NCBI RefSeq assembly: GCF_004366075.1
Contig: NZ_SODU01000002.1
Span: forward strand, 1,488,758 to 1,552,757
From: Kribbella pratensis
GTDB lineage: Bacteria; Actinomycetota; Actinomycetes; Propionibacteriales; Kribbellaceae
DNA length: 64,000 bases
Reading direction: 5' to 3'
Positions 36,181 to 46,457 of this stretch are shown here, piece after piece. Numbering within the stretch: the first letter of the stretch is position 1; the number at the start of each line of letters is the position of its first letter. The notes below the pieces were generated by a model, which was given only the letters and a program-made list of their open reading frames with translations, was not told the DNA's origin and did no database searches. A program made the position numbers and the translations under genes.

Positions 36181-37484
36181 CAGGCCGGCTTGACGATGGA
36201 CTCGAGTCGCTTCTGGACCGCGGTCAGCGCGGTGCGCGCGTCCTGCTTGCCCAGCCAGAAGTCGGCCAGCCCGTCGTCGAACGCCTTCTGCATCTCGTTC
36301 CAGGCCGGGATGAAGGGCGCCCGGTAGACGAAGTCGCTGGACTCGCCGAACACGTTCATGTTCACCGGCTTGGTCATCCAGGCCGGCTTCAGGAACGCCT
36401 GGCTCTTCTGCACCTCGAGGTTGGCCGGCACGTCCTGGCCGGTGGCGATGATCTGCTGCTGCGCCTCCGGCGAGGTGAAGAAGTCGATCGCCTTGAGGGC
36501 GGCATCCGGGTTCTTCGCCGTCCGGGAGACTGCCAGGCCGCTGCCGAACGCGGTCACCGCCTGCTGCTTGCCCTTCCACAGCGGCGCGATGTCCCACTCG
36601 ATCTTGCTCTTCGCCAGACCGCCGATCGCCCAGAACCCGGTGGTGTTCACCGCGACCTTGCCATTGGCGAACGCCTGGTCGCCGCCGACGTCCGCGCCCA
36701 TGTCGGCGTACTGCTTCTTGGTCGGTACGACGCCGTGCTTGAACACCAGGTCGCCGGTCCACTGCAACGCCTCGATCACCTCGTCGGTGGCGACCGCGGG
36801 CTTGCCGCTGTCGTCGATGATCTTGCCGCCGTTCTGGTACACGAAGCTCCACCACTGGGCCCACCAGCCGCCGCCGGCATAGCCCCACTGCTTACCCGGA
36901 ACAGTCAGTTCCTTGAACGCGCCGAGCGCGTCGTCCCAGGTCCAGTCCGCGCTCGGGGCCTTGATGCCCTTGGCGTCGAACAGCGTCTTGTTGTAGTACA
37001 CGATCATCGCGCCGGAGCGGTCCGGGATCGCGTAGACCTTGTCCTGGTACGAGTACAGCTTGCCGATCGAGCCGAACCGCTTCTCCAGGTCGATCCCGGC
37101 CTTCGACGCCAGGTCGTCCAGCGGCAGGAGCTGGTTCTTGCTCGAGTAGACGTTGACGCTCTCGGCCACCTGCATGATGTCGGGGCCCTTGCCGCCGGCA
37201 ATCATCGTCTGGACCTTCTGCGCGTACCCGTCACCCGGGATCAGCTGCAGCGTCACCTTCAGCTCGGGGAACTTCTTGACCAGCAGGTCGATCCGCTTCT
37301 GGTACGCCGTCTTGTCGGCGTCTCCGCCCCACACCGCCATCACCAGGTTGGCGGCGGTGGCGTTACCCGACGTACTGCCCTTGGTGTCACTGTCCGCACC
37401 GCACGCGGTGAGCGTGATGACACCCGCGGCCAGACTCATCCCGAGAAATCCCCGACGCGAAACCTGCGCCTTGTCCATCGCCAT
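36180..37484 (-). CDS. Sugar ABC transporter substrate-binding lipoprotein
   Basis: A 434-residue family-1 solute-binding protein. The signal peptide has a Tat-like SRRGFLG and a lipobox LTAC with lipidated Cys28. The mature domain shows WGGDADKTAYQKRIDLLVKKFPELKV and GPDIMQVAE, typical of oligosaccharide-binding proteins, with several Trp residues (GGGWWAQWWSF) suited to stacking on sugars. It is the first gene of the five-gene operon, with GGGAAGG 8 nt before the ATG. The partner GH35 gene suggests a beta-galactoside ligand. Confidence 0.94.
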   Translation of the reverse strand: MAMDKAQVSRRGFLGMSLAAGVITLTACGADSDTKGSTSGNATAANLVMAVWGGDADKTAYQKRIDLLVKKFPELKVTLQLIPGDGYAQKVQTMIAGGKGPDIMQVAESVNVYSSKNQLLPLDDLASKAGIDLEKRFGSIGKLYSYQDKVYAIPDRSGAMIVYYNKTLFDAKGIKAPSADWTWDDALGAFKELTVPGKQWGYAGGGWWAQWWSFVYQNGGKIIDDSGKPAVATDEVIEALQWTGDLVFKHGVVPTKKQYADMGADVGGDQAFANGKVAVNTTGFWAIGGLAKSKIEWDIAPLWKGKQQAVTAFGSGLAVSRTAKNPDAALKAIDFFTSPEAQQQIIATGQDVPANLEVQKSQAFLKPAWMTKPVNMNVFGESSDFVYRAPFIPAWNEMQKAFDDGLADFWLGKQDARTALTAVQKRLESIVKPA

Positions 37485-37504
37485 CGCGCTGACCTTCCCT
37501 ACGT

Positions 37505-37582
37505 GTTGAACCCTGAGGATTTGTGTTGATCCCTGAGGGTTTGGGTGCCGGTTAAACTAATCATTGGAATAACCCTTGGCAA
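37505..37582 (-). promoter_or_regulatory. Promoter and tandem-repeat operator of the sugar operon
   Basis: On the minus strand a good housekeeping promoter is visible: -35 TTGCCA (37577-37582), 17-bp spacer, -10 TAGTTT (37554-37559). Just downstream of the expected start lie two adjacent 20-bp direct repeats (37505-37524 and 37525-37544), consensus GTTGAnCCCTGAGGnTTTG on the plus strand, each with a near-palindromic core CCCTGAGGG. Their position suits a repressor roadblock, most likely by the operon's own ROK protein. Confidence 0.65.
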
Positions 37583-37693
37583 GACCCCGATCCTTGAAAT
37601 GCCAAACCGTGACCGGGGGCTTCTGGGGTCGGCGTGCGGGCCTGCGAGGGGAATCATTCGCAACCCGGTGTTTTGCACCTGTACAGTTCAGCC

Positions 37694-38650
37694 GTGACCG
37701 AACCTGTGATCCTGGCCGACGTCGTCCGTAGCGACTTCGTCGAAGGCCACCACCGCGGCTCCGTCGTCGTGACCAATCCCGACGGCACCGTCGACTGGTC
37801 CGCCGGCATCGTGGACCAGCCGATGTTTCCACGCTCGTCCAACAAGCCCATGCAGGCCCTTGGCATGCTCCGCAACGGCCTCCCGCTGACCGGCAAGCTG
37901 CTCGCGCTCGCGGGTGCCTCGCACTCCGGTGAGCAGTTCCACGTCGACGGCGTACGGCAGATCCTCGCGACCGCCGGCCTCGACGAGACTGCGTTGCAGA
38001 CGCCGGTCGCGTACCCGCTGGACGACGACACCCGGGACGCCTGGGTCAAGGCCGGTCACGGCAAGGAGCGGGTCGTGATGAACTGCTCCGGCAAGCACGC
38101 CGCGATGTTGCTGACCAGCACGCTCAACGACTGGGATCTCGAGACCTACCGCTCGCCGGATCACCCGCTGCAGAAGGAGATCCGCGCCGCGATCGAGGAC
38201 GCCGCGGGCGAGAAGGTCTCGTACGTCGCGATCGACGGTTGCGGCGCCCCGATCTTCGCGCTCACGCTCTCCGGCCTGGCCCGCTCATTTGGGCTGTTCG
38301 CGGCTGCGGCCGCGGACTCCCAGGAGGGGCGGATCGCCCAGGCCTTCCGCGAGTACCCGGAGTACGCCAGCGGAAGTACGCGCGACGAGGCCGAGCTGAT
38401 GCGAGCCGTCAACGGCCTGTTCTGCAAGGCCGGCGCCGAGGGCGTGTACGCCGTCGGTCTCGCGGACGGCACCGGTATCGCGCTGAAGCTCGAGGACGGT
38501 ACGCCGCGCGCCCGCAAGGTCGTGATGGCGGCGACCCTCCAGCGCCTCGGCATCACGAACGAGACGATCGAGAACCACCTCCACTTCGACCTCACCGGCG
38601 GAGACAACGTGGTCGGCGCAGTCCGTCCGCACGCACCGACGTTCGCCTGA
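37694..38650 (+). CDS. Asparaginase (Asparaginase_II / PF06089 family)
   Basis: A 318-residue enzyme of the actinobacterial/rhizobial asparaginase family unrelated to E. coli AnsA/B. Signatures are VVRSDFVEGHHRGSVVV, FPRSSNKPMQALGML, SHSGEQFHV, MNCSGKHAAML and AIDGCGAPIFALTL. It should hydrolyse L-asparagine to aspartate and ammonia. TACAGT (37682-37687) lies 6 nt before the GTG and no Shine-Dalgarno is present, so a leaderless mRNA fixes the start. It is divergent from the sugar operon. Confidence 0.92.
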   Translation: MTEPVILADVVRSDFVEGHHRGSVVVTNPDGTVDWSAGIVDQPMFPRSSNKPMQALGMLRNGLPLTGKLLALAGASHSGEQFHVDGVRQILATAGLDETALQTPVAYPLDDDTRDAWVKAGHGKERVVMNCSGKHAAMLLTSTLNDWDLETYRSPDHPLQKEIRAAIEDAAGEKVSYVAIDGCGAPIFALTLSGLARSFGLFAAAAADSQEGRIAQAFREYPEYASGSTRDEAELMRAVNGLFCKAGAEGVYAVGLADGTGIALKLEDGTPRARKVVMAATLQRLGITNETIENHLHFDLTGGDNVVGAVRPHAPTFA

Positions 38651-38717
38651 CCCCCCAGCCCCGTCGTTCCGGAAAGGCGGTCACCCGCGCGACACCCGGT
38701 GTTCCTAAGGTGGATGT

Positions 38718-39878
38718 GTGGATGCGGCGATCGTGGTCGGAGCGGGGATCGGCGGAGTGGCAGCCGCTGGGGCCTTGAGGCGGGCCGGGTGGCGCGTGCG
38801 GGTGTTGGAGAGTGCGCCCGAGCTGGGCGAGGTCGGCGCAGGCCTCGTTGTGACTGTCAACGGACAGCGGGCGGCCGAGGAGCTCGGTGCCGCGGAGCGG
38901 ATCCGGCGGAGTGGGTACGACGTGCGCGCGGCCGGGACCCGGCGGTGGGACGGGAAATGGTTGCTCAAAGCGCCTGATGGTGGTGACACCGGGATGATCG
39001 GGATCCATCGGCAGCGGTTGCACCAGGCGCTGGTCGAGGCGCAGGACGCCGACCTGGTGACCGGTGCTCGGGTCACTGCGGTCGAACCCGGAGCGGTGGG
39101 TGGTGAGCGAGCCCGGGTGACGTGGGAGTCGGCGGACGGGACTCACAGTGCGCGGGCCGATCTGGTGGTCGGTGCGGACGGGATCCGCAGTACGACCAGG
39201 AACGCCTTGTTCTCCACGCGTCTGCGCTACAGCGGCTTCAGTTGCTGGCGTGCGGCGACACCCGACACCACGGTCGACGACCGGTTCGCGATGACGTGGG
39301 GGCCGCGCGCCGAGTTCGGGGCGCTGCGGATCAGCGCCGACGATGTCTATTGGTACGGGTACGTCGCGATGCCGAGCGGCCGGCCGATCGGGGACGAGGT
39401 GCGGGCGGTCCGCGAGTACTTCGCCGCGTGGGCTCCCGACGTACGGGCGTTGACCGAGACGACGGACGAGGTGATCCGGCACGACGTGTGGGTGCTGGAG
39501 CGGCCGCTGCCGCGGTACACGATCGGGCGGACCGTGCTGATCGGAGACGCGGCGCATCCGATGCTGCCGACGCTCGGGCAGGGCGCGAACTCGGCGCTCG
39601 AGGACGCGGTGACGCTCGGGCTGGTGATTCCGGCCGGTGGCGAGCTGGCGGCCGGGCTGCGGGAGTACGAGTCGCAGCGGTATCGGCGTACACAGAGGAT
39701 TGTCAGCCGGTCGGCGTGGATGGGGCGGACGGGCGCGGAGGTCGGTCCGCGTGGTCAGTGGTTGCGGAACGCGATGCTGCGGATCACCCCGCCACGGGCC
39801 GCGCTCAGGAACGGCACACGGATCTTCGACTGGACTCCGCCCGGGTCATTTGGCACGCAAGCGGTCGACCGCGGGTGA
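38718..39878 (+). CDS. FAD-dependent aromatic monooxygenase
   Basis: A 386-residue group A flavoprotein monooxygenase. It has the FAD dinucleotide motif VVGAGIGGVAAAGALRRAGW at the N-terminus, the DG motif VVGADGIRSTTR near 152-163, and the GD motif LIGDAAHPMLPTLGQGANSA near 274-293. Such enzymes hydroxylate aromatic or polycyclic compounds with NAD(P)H. TAAGGT (38706-38711) lies 6 nt before the GTG, so it is probably leaderless. Its 3' end overlaps the convergent TetR gene by 33 bp, and TetR may control it. Confidence 0.93.
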   Translation: MDAAIVVGAGIGGVAAAGALRRAGWRVRVLESAPELGEVGAGLVVTVNGQRAAEELGAAERIRRSGYDVRAAGTRRWDGKWLLKAPDGGDTGMIGIHRQRLHQALVEAQDADLVTGARVTAVEPGAVGGERARVTWESADGTHSARADLVVGADGIRSTTRNALFSTRLRYSGFSCWRAATPDTTVDDRFAMTWGPRAEFGALRISADDVYWYGYVAMPSGRPIGDEVRAVREYFAAWAPDVRALTETTDEVIRHDVWVLERPLPRYTIGRTVLIGDAAHPMLPTLGQGANSALEDAVTLGLVIPAGGELAAGLREYESQRYRRTQRIVSRSAWMGRTGAEVGPRGQWLRNAMLRITPPRAALRNGTRIFDWTPPGSFGTQAVDRG

Positions 39879-40481
39879 GGCGATCGGAAGCGGGGCGGTC
39901 GGCGCGGGCAGGTCGTAGCCGGCGTACAGGCGGGTGCGGATCGCCTCCAGGGGGAAGGTCTCGCGGTAGATCGCGAGTTTGACGGTCACCCCCTCCAAGG
40001 TTGCTCTGAGCAACATCTCCTCGACGGCCGGGTCGGCGGCGCCGCGGGCCGCGAACACGTCGCGGATCGCGTCCTCGACCAGCGACAGGCGGCCGGATTT
40101 GGCCTGCTCGACGCGGGCGAACACGTCGTGGGTGGTCGGCTGCATCATCAGCGTGATCGCGAGCCGCTGGATCGGGAGCGTGGTCGCGGCCGCCATCAGG
40201 GCGCCGTCGATGATGCCGGCCAGTCGTTCGTCCGGAGTTCCCTGGATGTTCAGGATCCCCGCGATGCCGTCCAGCCAGCGGTCCAGGAGCTCGGCGGCCA
40301 GTTGTTCCTTGGTGGCGAAGTAGTACGAGACCAGGCCGCGGGAGACGCCCGCGGCGGCGGTGATGTCGGAGATCGACGCGGCCTCGTAGCCCTTGGCGGC
40401 GAAGGTCTCCAGCGCCGCGGACAGGATGCGTTCCCGGGAGCGCTCCCGCAGCTCCCGGTTGACGGTCGCCGATCGCGGCAC
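39846..40481 (-). CDS. TetR-family transcriptional regulator
   Basis: A 211-residue repressor with an N-terminal HTH (ILSAALETFAAKGYEAASISDITAAAGVSRG split over about 18-48, SYYFATKEQL following) and a helical ligand-binding domain. AGGA precedes the GTG start. A 16-bp perfect palindrome sits between the promoter elements upstream, so autorepression is likely. It overlaps the FAD monooxygenase gene tail-to-tail, a common arrangement for a regulator and its detoxifying target, but the ligand is unknown. Confidence 0.92.
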   Translation of the reverse strand: MPRSATVNRELRERSRERILSAALETFAAKGYEAASISDITAAAGVSRGLVSYYFATKEQLAAELLDRWLDGIAGILNIQGTPDERLAGIIDGALMAAATTLPIQRLAITLMMQPTTHDVFARVEQAKSGRLSLVEDAIRDVFAARGAADPAVEEMLLRATLEGVTVKLAIYRETFPLEAIRTRLYAGYDLPAPTAPLPIASPAVDRLRAK

Positions 40482-40585
40482 TGATTCCTCTCCCGGTCGA
40501 AGCCTGAAGCGCCGGGCAACCCCCCATTCGCGTGCCCGGCGCCTCGGGCTGACCCCCCGTTGTTCCGGCCCCTCCCCAGGCGCCG

Positions 40586-40613
40586 TTTATAGACTGGACG
40601 TCCAGTCAACAAA
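40586..40613 (-). promoter_or_regulatory. tetR promoter with palindromic operator
   Basis: On the minus strand, TTTGTT (40608-40613) and TATAAA (40586-40591) flank exactly 16 bp that form the perfect palindrome GACTGGACGTCCAGTC (40592-40607). A TetR dimer bound here would exclude RNA polymerase. The plus-strand typA promoter starts about 45 bp away, so typA may be affected too. Confidence 0.75.
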
Positions 40614-40747
40614 CGTCAAGCATCTTGCCGTTTTCTGGACACGAGCCGTGACGGGTAGACTGAAAGGGCTGCGCCCTGTGTCGAGTGGCACGTGAAACCA
40701 GCCGTAGCCACCGCCTACACACCCTCTGATGACTGGAGCGCTCCTTC

Positions 40748-42609
<1,862 letters not shown>

Positions 42610-42610
<1 letters not shown>

Positions 42611-44265
42611 TGATGCTGGAGCGTGCCGTGATCGACGGGCTGTTCCCGAGTGACCTCCCCGAGCCGCAGTACTGGGAGGACCGGTATCCGCAGCGGGAGC
42701 TGCCCGAGGGGGCGAAGGTCACGCGGCTCGGCCCGTCGCCGACCGGGTTCATCCACATCGGCGGCGTGTACGTCGGGATGATCGACCGCGACATCTCGTC
42801 GAACACCGGCGGGGTGTACCTGGTCCGCGTCGAGGACACCGACCAGTCGCGGGAGGTCGAGGGCGCGCTCGAGCAGTTCGCGCGGGCGTTCGAGTACTTC
42901 GGTATCAGCTCCGACGAGGACAAGGACCACGGCGCGTACGGGCCGTACCTGCAGTCCGAGCGCGAGCAGATCTACCTGACCTACGTGCGGCACCTGCTCC
43001 GGCAGGGCAAGGCGTACCTGTGCTTCGCGACGAAGGACGAGCTCGCCGACATCACCTCCCGCCAGCAGGCGTCCAAGGTCCCGACCGGGTACTACGGCAA
43101 GTGGGCGACCTGGCGCGACGCGGACCCGTCCGCCGTCGCGGCCAAGCTCGCGGAGGGTGCGCCGTACGTCGTGCGCTTCCGGACGCCGGATGACGCCGAC
43201 GGGCAGCGGACCAGCTTCGTCGACGCGATCCGCGGGCGGCTCGAGCACGAGGCGAATCGCAACGACGCGGTCATCCTGAAGGCGTCGGACCAGTCGCCGC
43301 GACTCCCGACGTACCACTTCGCGCACGCGGTCGACGACCACCTGATGCGGGTGAACCTGGTGATCCGCGGCGACGAGTGGATCTCCTCGGTGCCGCTGCA
43401 TCAGCAGCTGTTCGCGGCGCTGGAGTTCGAGCCGATCACCTACGCGCACATCGCGCCGCTGATGAAGCAGATCCCGGGCGGCAAGCGCAAGCTGTCGAAG
43501 CGCAAGGATCCCGAGGCGGGCGTCGACTTCTACATCGGCGCCGGCTACCCGGCCGACGCGGTCCTGTACTACCTGCGCGGCCTGGCCAACGGACGGCTCG
43601 CGGAGCTGCCGCTGGCGGAGGCCCTGACGACGCCGATCGACCTCAGCCTGTGCGGGGTCGCCGGTCCGTTGGTCGACCTGGTGAAGCTCGAGGACATCAG
43701 CGCCGACCACATCGCGACGCTGAGTGGACAGCAGATCCTCGACGCGGTGCGCGCCTGGGCCGTGGAGTACGACGCGGAACTCGTTCCCGTGCTCGACAAA
43801 GAGAAGGACCTCGCGCTGCGGGCGCTCGCGGTCGAGCGCGACGGCGTCGAGAACCCGCGCAAGGACCTGCGGAAGTGGTCGGACTTCCGGCCGGCGTACG
43901 GCTTCTTCTTCACCGAGCTGTTCGTCCCGGTGGACGGGCCGGCCGACGAGCGGCTGGTTCTGCTCGGCGTCGCGGCGGACGTCGTCACGGCGTTTGCGGC
44001 GGATCTCGTGGCGAACTACGAGCATCTCGGCGACCCGCAGGCGTGGTTCGACCAGATCCGTACTCTCGCCGGTAAGCACCGGTTCGCGCCCAACGCCAAG
44101 GAGTACAAGAAGGATCCGGAGGCGTACGTCGGCTCGATCCGCGAGGCCTCGCAGCTCGTGCGCGTCGCGATCACCGGCGCCACCCGCAGCCCCGATCTGC
44201 ACGCGACCGCGCAGGCGCTCGGAGCTCCTGAGGTCCTGCGCCGGTTGCGCGCGCTGGCCTCGTAG
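42610..44265 (+). CDS. gltX: Glutamate--tRNA ligase, non-canonical type
   Basis: A 551-residue class I synthetase. HIGH region: GPSPTGFIHIGG (about 40-51), with Gly and Phe where canonical GluRS has APSPTGYLHVGG. KMSKS region: KLSKRKDPEAG (about 294-304). VRVEDTDQSR is the conserved Glu-binding strand. Sequence between and after (EHEANRNDAVILKASDQ, LPTYHFAHAVDDHLM) fits GluRS. It resembles the divergent GluRS class found as a second copy in some bacteria, rather than the standard actinobacterial enzyme. It is coupled to typA by a one-base overlap (TGATG), a start also having a second ATG codon. Confidence 0.9.
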
Positions 44266-44288
44266 AGCACGAACTGGAAACGGTGGCT

Positions 44289-44313
44289 GACGGAGCGTGC
44301 CCTGGGCTCCGTC
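44289..44313 (+). terminator. Hairpin after typA-gltX
   Basis: GACGGAGC (44289-44296) pairs perfectly with 44306-44313 around a 9-nt loop, 24 bp past the gltX stop. The rest of 44266-44448 holds the 5' region of the transpeptidase gene, without another gene. Confidence 0.6.
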
Positions 44314-44448
44314 GGTGTGATACACCATTGCTCGGCCACTGGTGGGGCAGAGGTCGGGGGAAGAAAGTTTTGATTCGTTACCAACCAGACGTGAAGTACC
44401 GACGTCTGTTCTTGTGGAAGCACTCTTTGGGGGAAGGACAAGGGAAAC

Positions 44449-45039
44449 ATGGGGATTCTGCGTAAGATCGGCGCTACCCTGACGGCCGCCGCGTTCGTGG
44501 GCGTCGGCGCTCTGTCGGCGACCACTTCGGCCGAGGCCGCGCCTCAGGTTACGGCGTCGGCGCAGAAGTCGACGACGGCTCCGGCTCCGGTGGGTCTGCC
44601 GCCGAAGGCGGCGGTCAAGACCACCGCTGCGACGTCCACGAGCAAGCTCATCGCCAAGTACAGGATCGACCGGCGGTGCCTGACCAAGGGCCGGGTCCTC
44701 TGCATCAACAAGAAGACCCGCAAGCTGGTGTACGTCGTGAACGGCAAGCCGATCCAGGTCATGGACGTCCGGTTCGGCGCGATGAAGACGCCGACCCGCA
44801 GCGGCGTCTTCAAGGTCTACCGCAAGTCGAAGAACCACGTCTCGTCGCTGTACCACTCGAAGATGCCGTACGCGATGTTCTTCAGCGGCGGTCAGGCCGT
44901 CCACTACTCGTCGGACTTCAAGGCCCGTGGCTACAACGGCGCCTCGCACGGCTGCGTGAACGTCCGCGACAAGAAGAAGATCGCCTGGGTGTTCTCCCGG
45001 GTGCACGTCGGCGACAAGGTTGTCGTCTACAGCAAGTGA
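44449..45039 (+). CDS. L,D-transpeptidase (YkuD), first of two paralogues
   Basis: A 196-residue exported enzyme: signal peptide (about 1-31, ending AEA), an Ala/Thr/Pro-rich linker, and a YkuD catalytic domain (about 85-196). The active-site motif is HYSSDF...SHGCVNVRD, with nucleophile Cys in SHGC. It would form 3-3 cross-links in peptidoglycan or attach proteins to it. LCINKKTRKLVYVVNGK opens the catalytic domain. The catalytic half is closely similar to that of the gene at 45663, so the pair arose by duplication. It ends at a strong hairpin. Confidence 0.93.
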   Translation: MGILRKIGATLTAAAFVGVGALSATTSAEAAPQVTASAQKSTTAPAPVGLPPKAAVKTTAATSTSKLIAKYRIDRRCLTKGRVLCINKKTRKLVYVVNGKPIQVMDVRFGAMKTPTRSGVFKVYRKSKNHVSSLYHSKMPYAMFFSGGQAVHYSSDFKARGYNGASHGCVNVRDKKKIAWVFSRVHVGDKVVVYSK

Positions 45040-45052
45040 GCTGAATTTCGGG

Positions 45053-45083
45053 CAGCGGCCGGGGAACTACTCCCCGGCCGCTG
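45053..45083. terminator. Bidirectional hairpin holding a stop codon in its loop
   Basis: CAGCGGCCGGGGA (45053-45065) pairs perfectly with 45071-45083 around the loop ACTAC. The loop contains the TAG stop of the convergent macro-domain gene (45067-45069, complement), so one arm of the terminator is also coding. Confidence 0.85.
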
Positions 45084-45570
45084 TCGCGTTCCGGAACGCC
45101 TCGTACAGTCGCGGCTCCACCAGACAGAAGGTGCCCTGGGCAACATTGGTCGGCGTACGTCGCAACGTCTGGACGGCGATGTCCGCGGCGGACTGTGCGG
45201 GCCACCCGTAGATCCCCGCCGAGACCGCGGGCAGCGTCATCGTCCGTACGCCGAGCTCGTCCGCGATCCGCAGCGCGTTGCGGTAGCACGACTCGAGCAG
45301 CGCCGGATCCCGTTGTCCCGCGGTGTAGTTCGGCCCGACCACATGGATCACGTACGTCGCCGGTAGTGCGCCGGCCGTGGTCCACACCGCCGTACCCGTG
45401 GGAGTGCCGTTCGGGTACCGCTCGATGAGCTCCGCGAGGATCTCGCGGCCGCCCGCCCGGTGGATCGCCCCGTCGACACCACCACCGCCGCGCAAGGCGT
45501 GATGAGCGGCGTTCACGATCGCGTCCGCGGGCACCGTCGTGATGTCCGCCGTGCTGAGTGCGATCTCCAT
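45067..45570 (-). CDS. Macro-domain protein (ADP-ribose/O-acetyl-ADP-ribose hydrolase)
   Basis: A 167-residue macro domain, MacroD/YmdB type. VNAAHHALRGGGGVDGAIHRAGG is the ADP-ribose-binding loop with the catalytic region, and PAVSAGIYGWPAQSAADIA is the second loop (usual form SxGxYGxP). It should remove ADP-ribose from proteins or hydrolyse O-acetyl-ADP-ribose. GGAGGG precedes the ATG. It lies between two L,D-transpeptidase genes on the other strand; no functional link is evident. Confidence 0.93.
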   Translation of the reverse strand: MEIALSTADITTVPADAIVNAAHHALRGGGGVDGAIHRAGGREILAELIERYPNGTPTGTAVWTTAGALPATYVIHVVGPNYTAGQRDPALLESCYRNALRIADELGVRTMTLPAVSAGIYGWPAQSAADIAVQTLRRTPTNVAQGTFCLVEPRLYEAFRNATAAGE

Positions 45571-45662
45571 GTGGAGTTCCCTCCGGTACGCTGAGGGGCC
45601 AACCGAAACGTCAGTGGGGACGTCCTACAAGTGTAGGAACGGGGCGACCGAAGGGGTGTCCG

Positions 45663-46454
45663 ATGCGCGGGCTGTTGATTCGCAAGGTGCTGAGCGGGCT
45701 GGTTGCGGGAGGCGCGATTGCTGCACTCCTGAGTTCCGGAACGACTGCGACCGCGGCCACGCAGGACCTGAAGACGGTGCCGTTCGAGGTCAGCGGGGAG
45801 CTGCCGATCTACCCGAAGGCGCTGTGGAAGAACGGCTCCAGCGGGACGAACGTCCGCAAGGTCGAGGCGCGGCTGGTGCAGCTGAAGCTGCTCGAGAAGC
45901 GCTACCTGGACAACGAGTTCGGGACCATGACCCGGTCCGCGGTGAAGAAGTTCCAGAAGTCGAAGGGCATTCCCCAGCTCGGGTATCTCGACCAGTTCAC
46001 CTGGGACCAGTTGGTGAAGGTCACGCATGAGCCGACCCAGACAGAGCTGTACCCGCCGGTGCCAGTGGTGAACGGCAAGAAGCTCGACGCGCGCTGCGCG
46101 ACCGGGGTGGCGCTGTGCATCGACAAGACCACCCGCAAGCTGCGGTACGTCGTCGACGGTGTGGTGAAGATGCAGATGGACGTCCGGTTCGGCGCAGTGA
46201 AGACCGCGACCCGGGAAGGCAGCTTCACGGTCGGCTGGAAGAGCCGGAACCACGTCTCGAAGCTGTACGACTCGGCGATGCCGTACGCGATGTTCTTCAG
46301 CGGCGGCCAGGCCGTGCACTACTCGTCGGACTTCGCGGCCCGCGGGTACAACGGCGCGTCCCACGGCTGCGTGAACGTCCGCGACCTGGCCAAGATCAAG
46401 GTCCTCTTCGGCGAGGTCCACGTCGGCGACAAGGTCATCGTCTACCGCTCGTAG
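45663..46454 (+). CDS. L,D-transpeptidase with peptidoglycan-binding domain, second paralogue
   Basis: A 263-residue exported enzyme: signal peptide (about 1-34), a PG_binding_1 domain (about 55-118; GTNVRKVEARLVQLKLL, LDNEFGTMTRSAVKKFQKSKG) and a YkuD domain (about 150-263) with catalytic Cys in SHGCVNVRD. Compared with the gene at 44449 it has the added wall-binding module and a substituted linker. AAGGGG precedes the ATG at 45663, which begins the signal peptide correctly. It is only 3 bp from the convergent DUF2516 gene. Confidence 0.93.
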   Translation: MRGLLIRKVLSGLVAGGAIAALLSSGTTATAATQDLKTVPFEVSGELPIYPKALWKNGSSGTNVRKVEARLVQLKLLEKRYLDNEFGTMTRSAVKKFQKSKGIPQLGYLDQFTWDQLVKVTHEPTQTELYPPVPVVNGKKLDARCATGVALCIDKTTRKLRYVVDGVVKMQMDVRFGAVKTATREGSFTVGWKSRNHVSKLYDSAMPYAMFFSGGQAVHYSSDFAARGYNGASHGCVNVRDLAKIKVLFGEVHVGDKVIVYRS

Positions 46455-46457
46455 TTC

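Noticed and set aside
35293-36888. Possible frameshift or fusion between the binding protein and the first permease
   Set aside because: The open upstream frame lies inside the binding-protein gene in another phase. Both genes are intact, with a TGATG junction.
38950-38970. Third copy of the palindromic repeat (TGGTTGCTCAAAG)
   Set aside because: Only 13 nt on one side match, inside the FAD monooxygenase coding sequence, with no second arm; coincidence is likely.
45623-45638. Hairpin TCCTAC-AAGT-GTAGGA before the second transpeptidase gene as a riboswitch (for example ydaO)
   Set aside because: Only one 6-bp stem is seen and the conserved ydaO core is missing.
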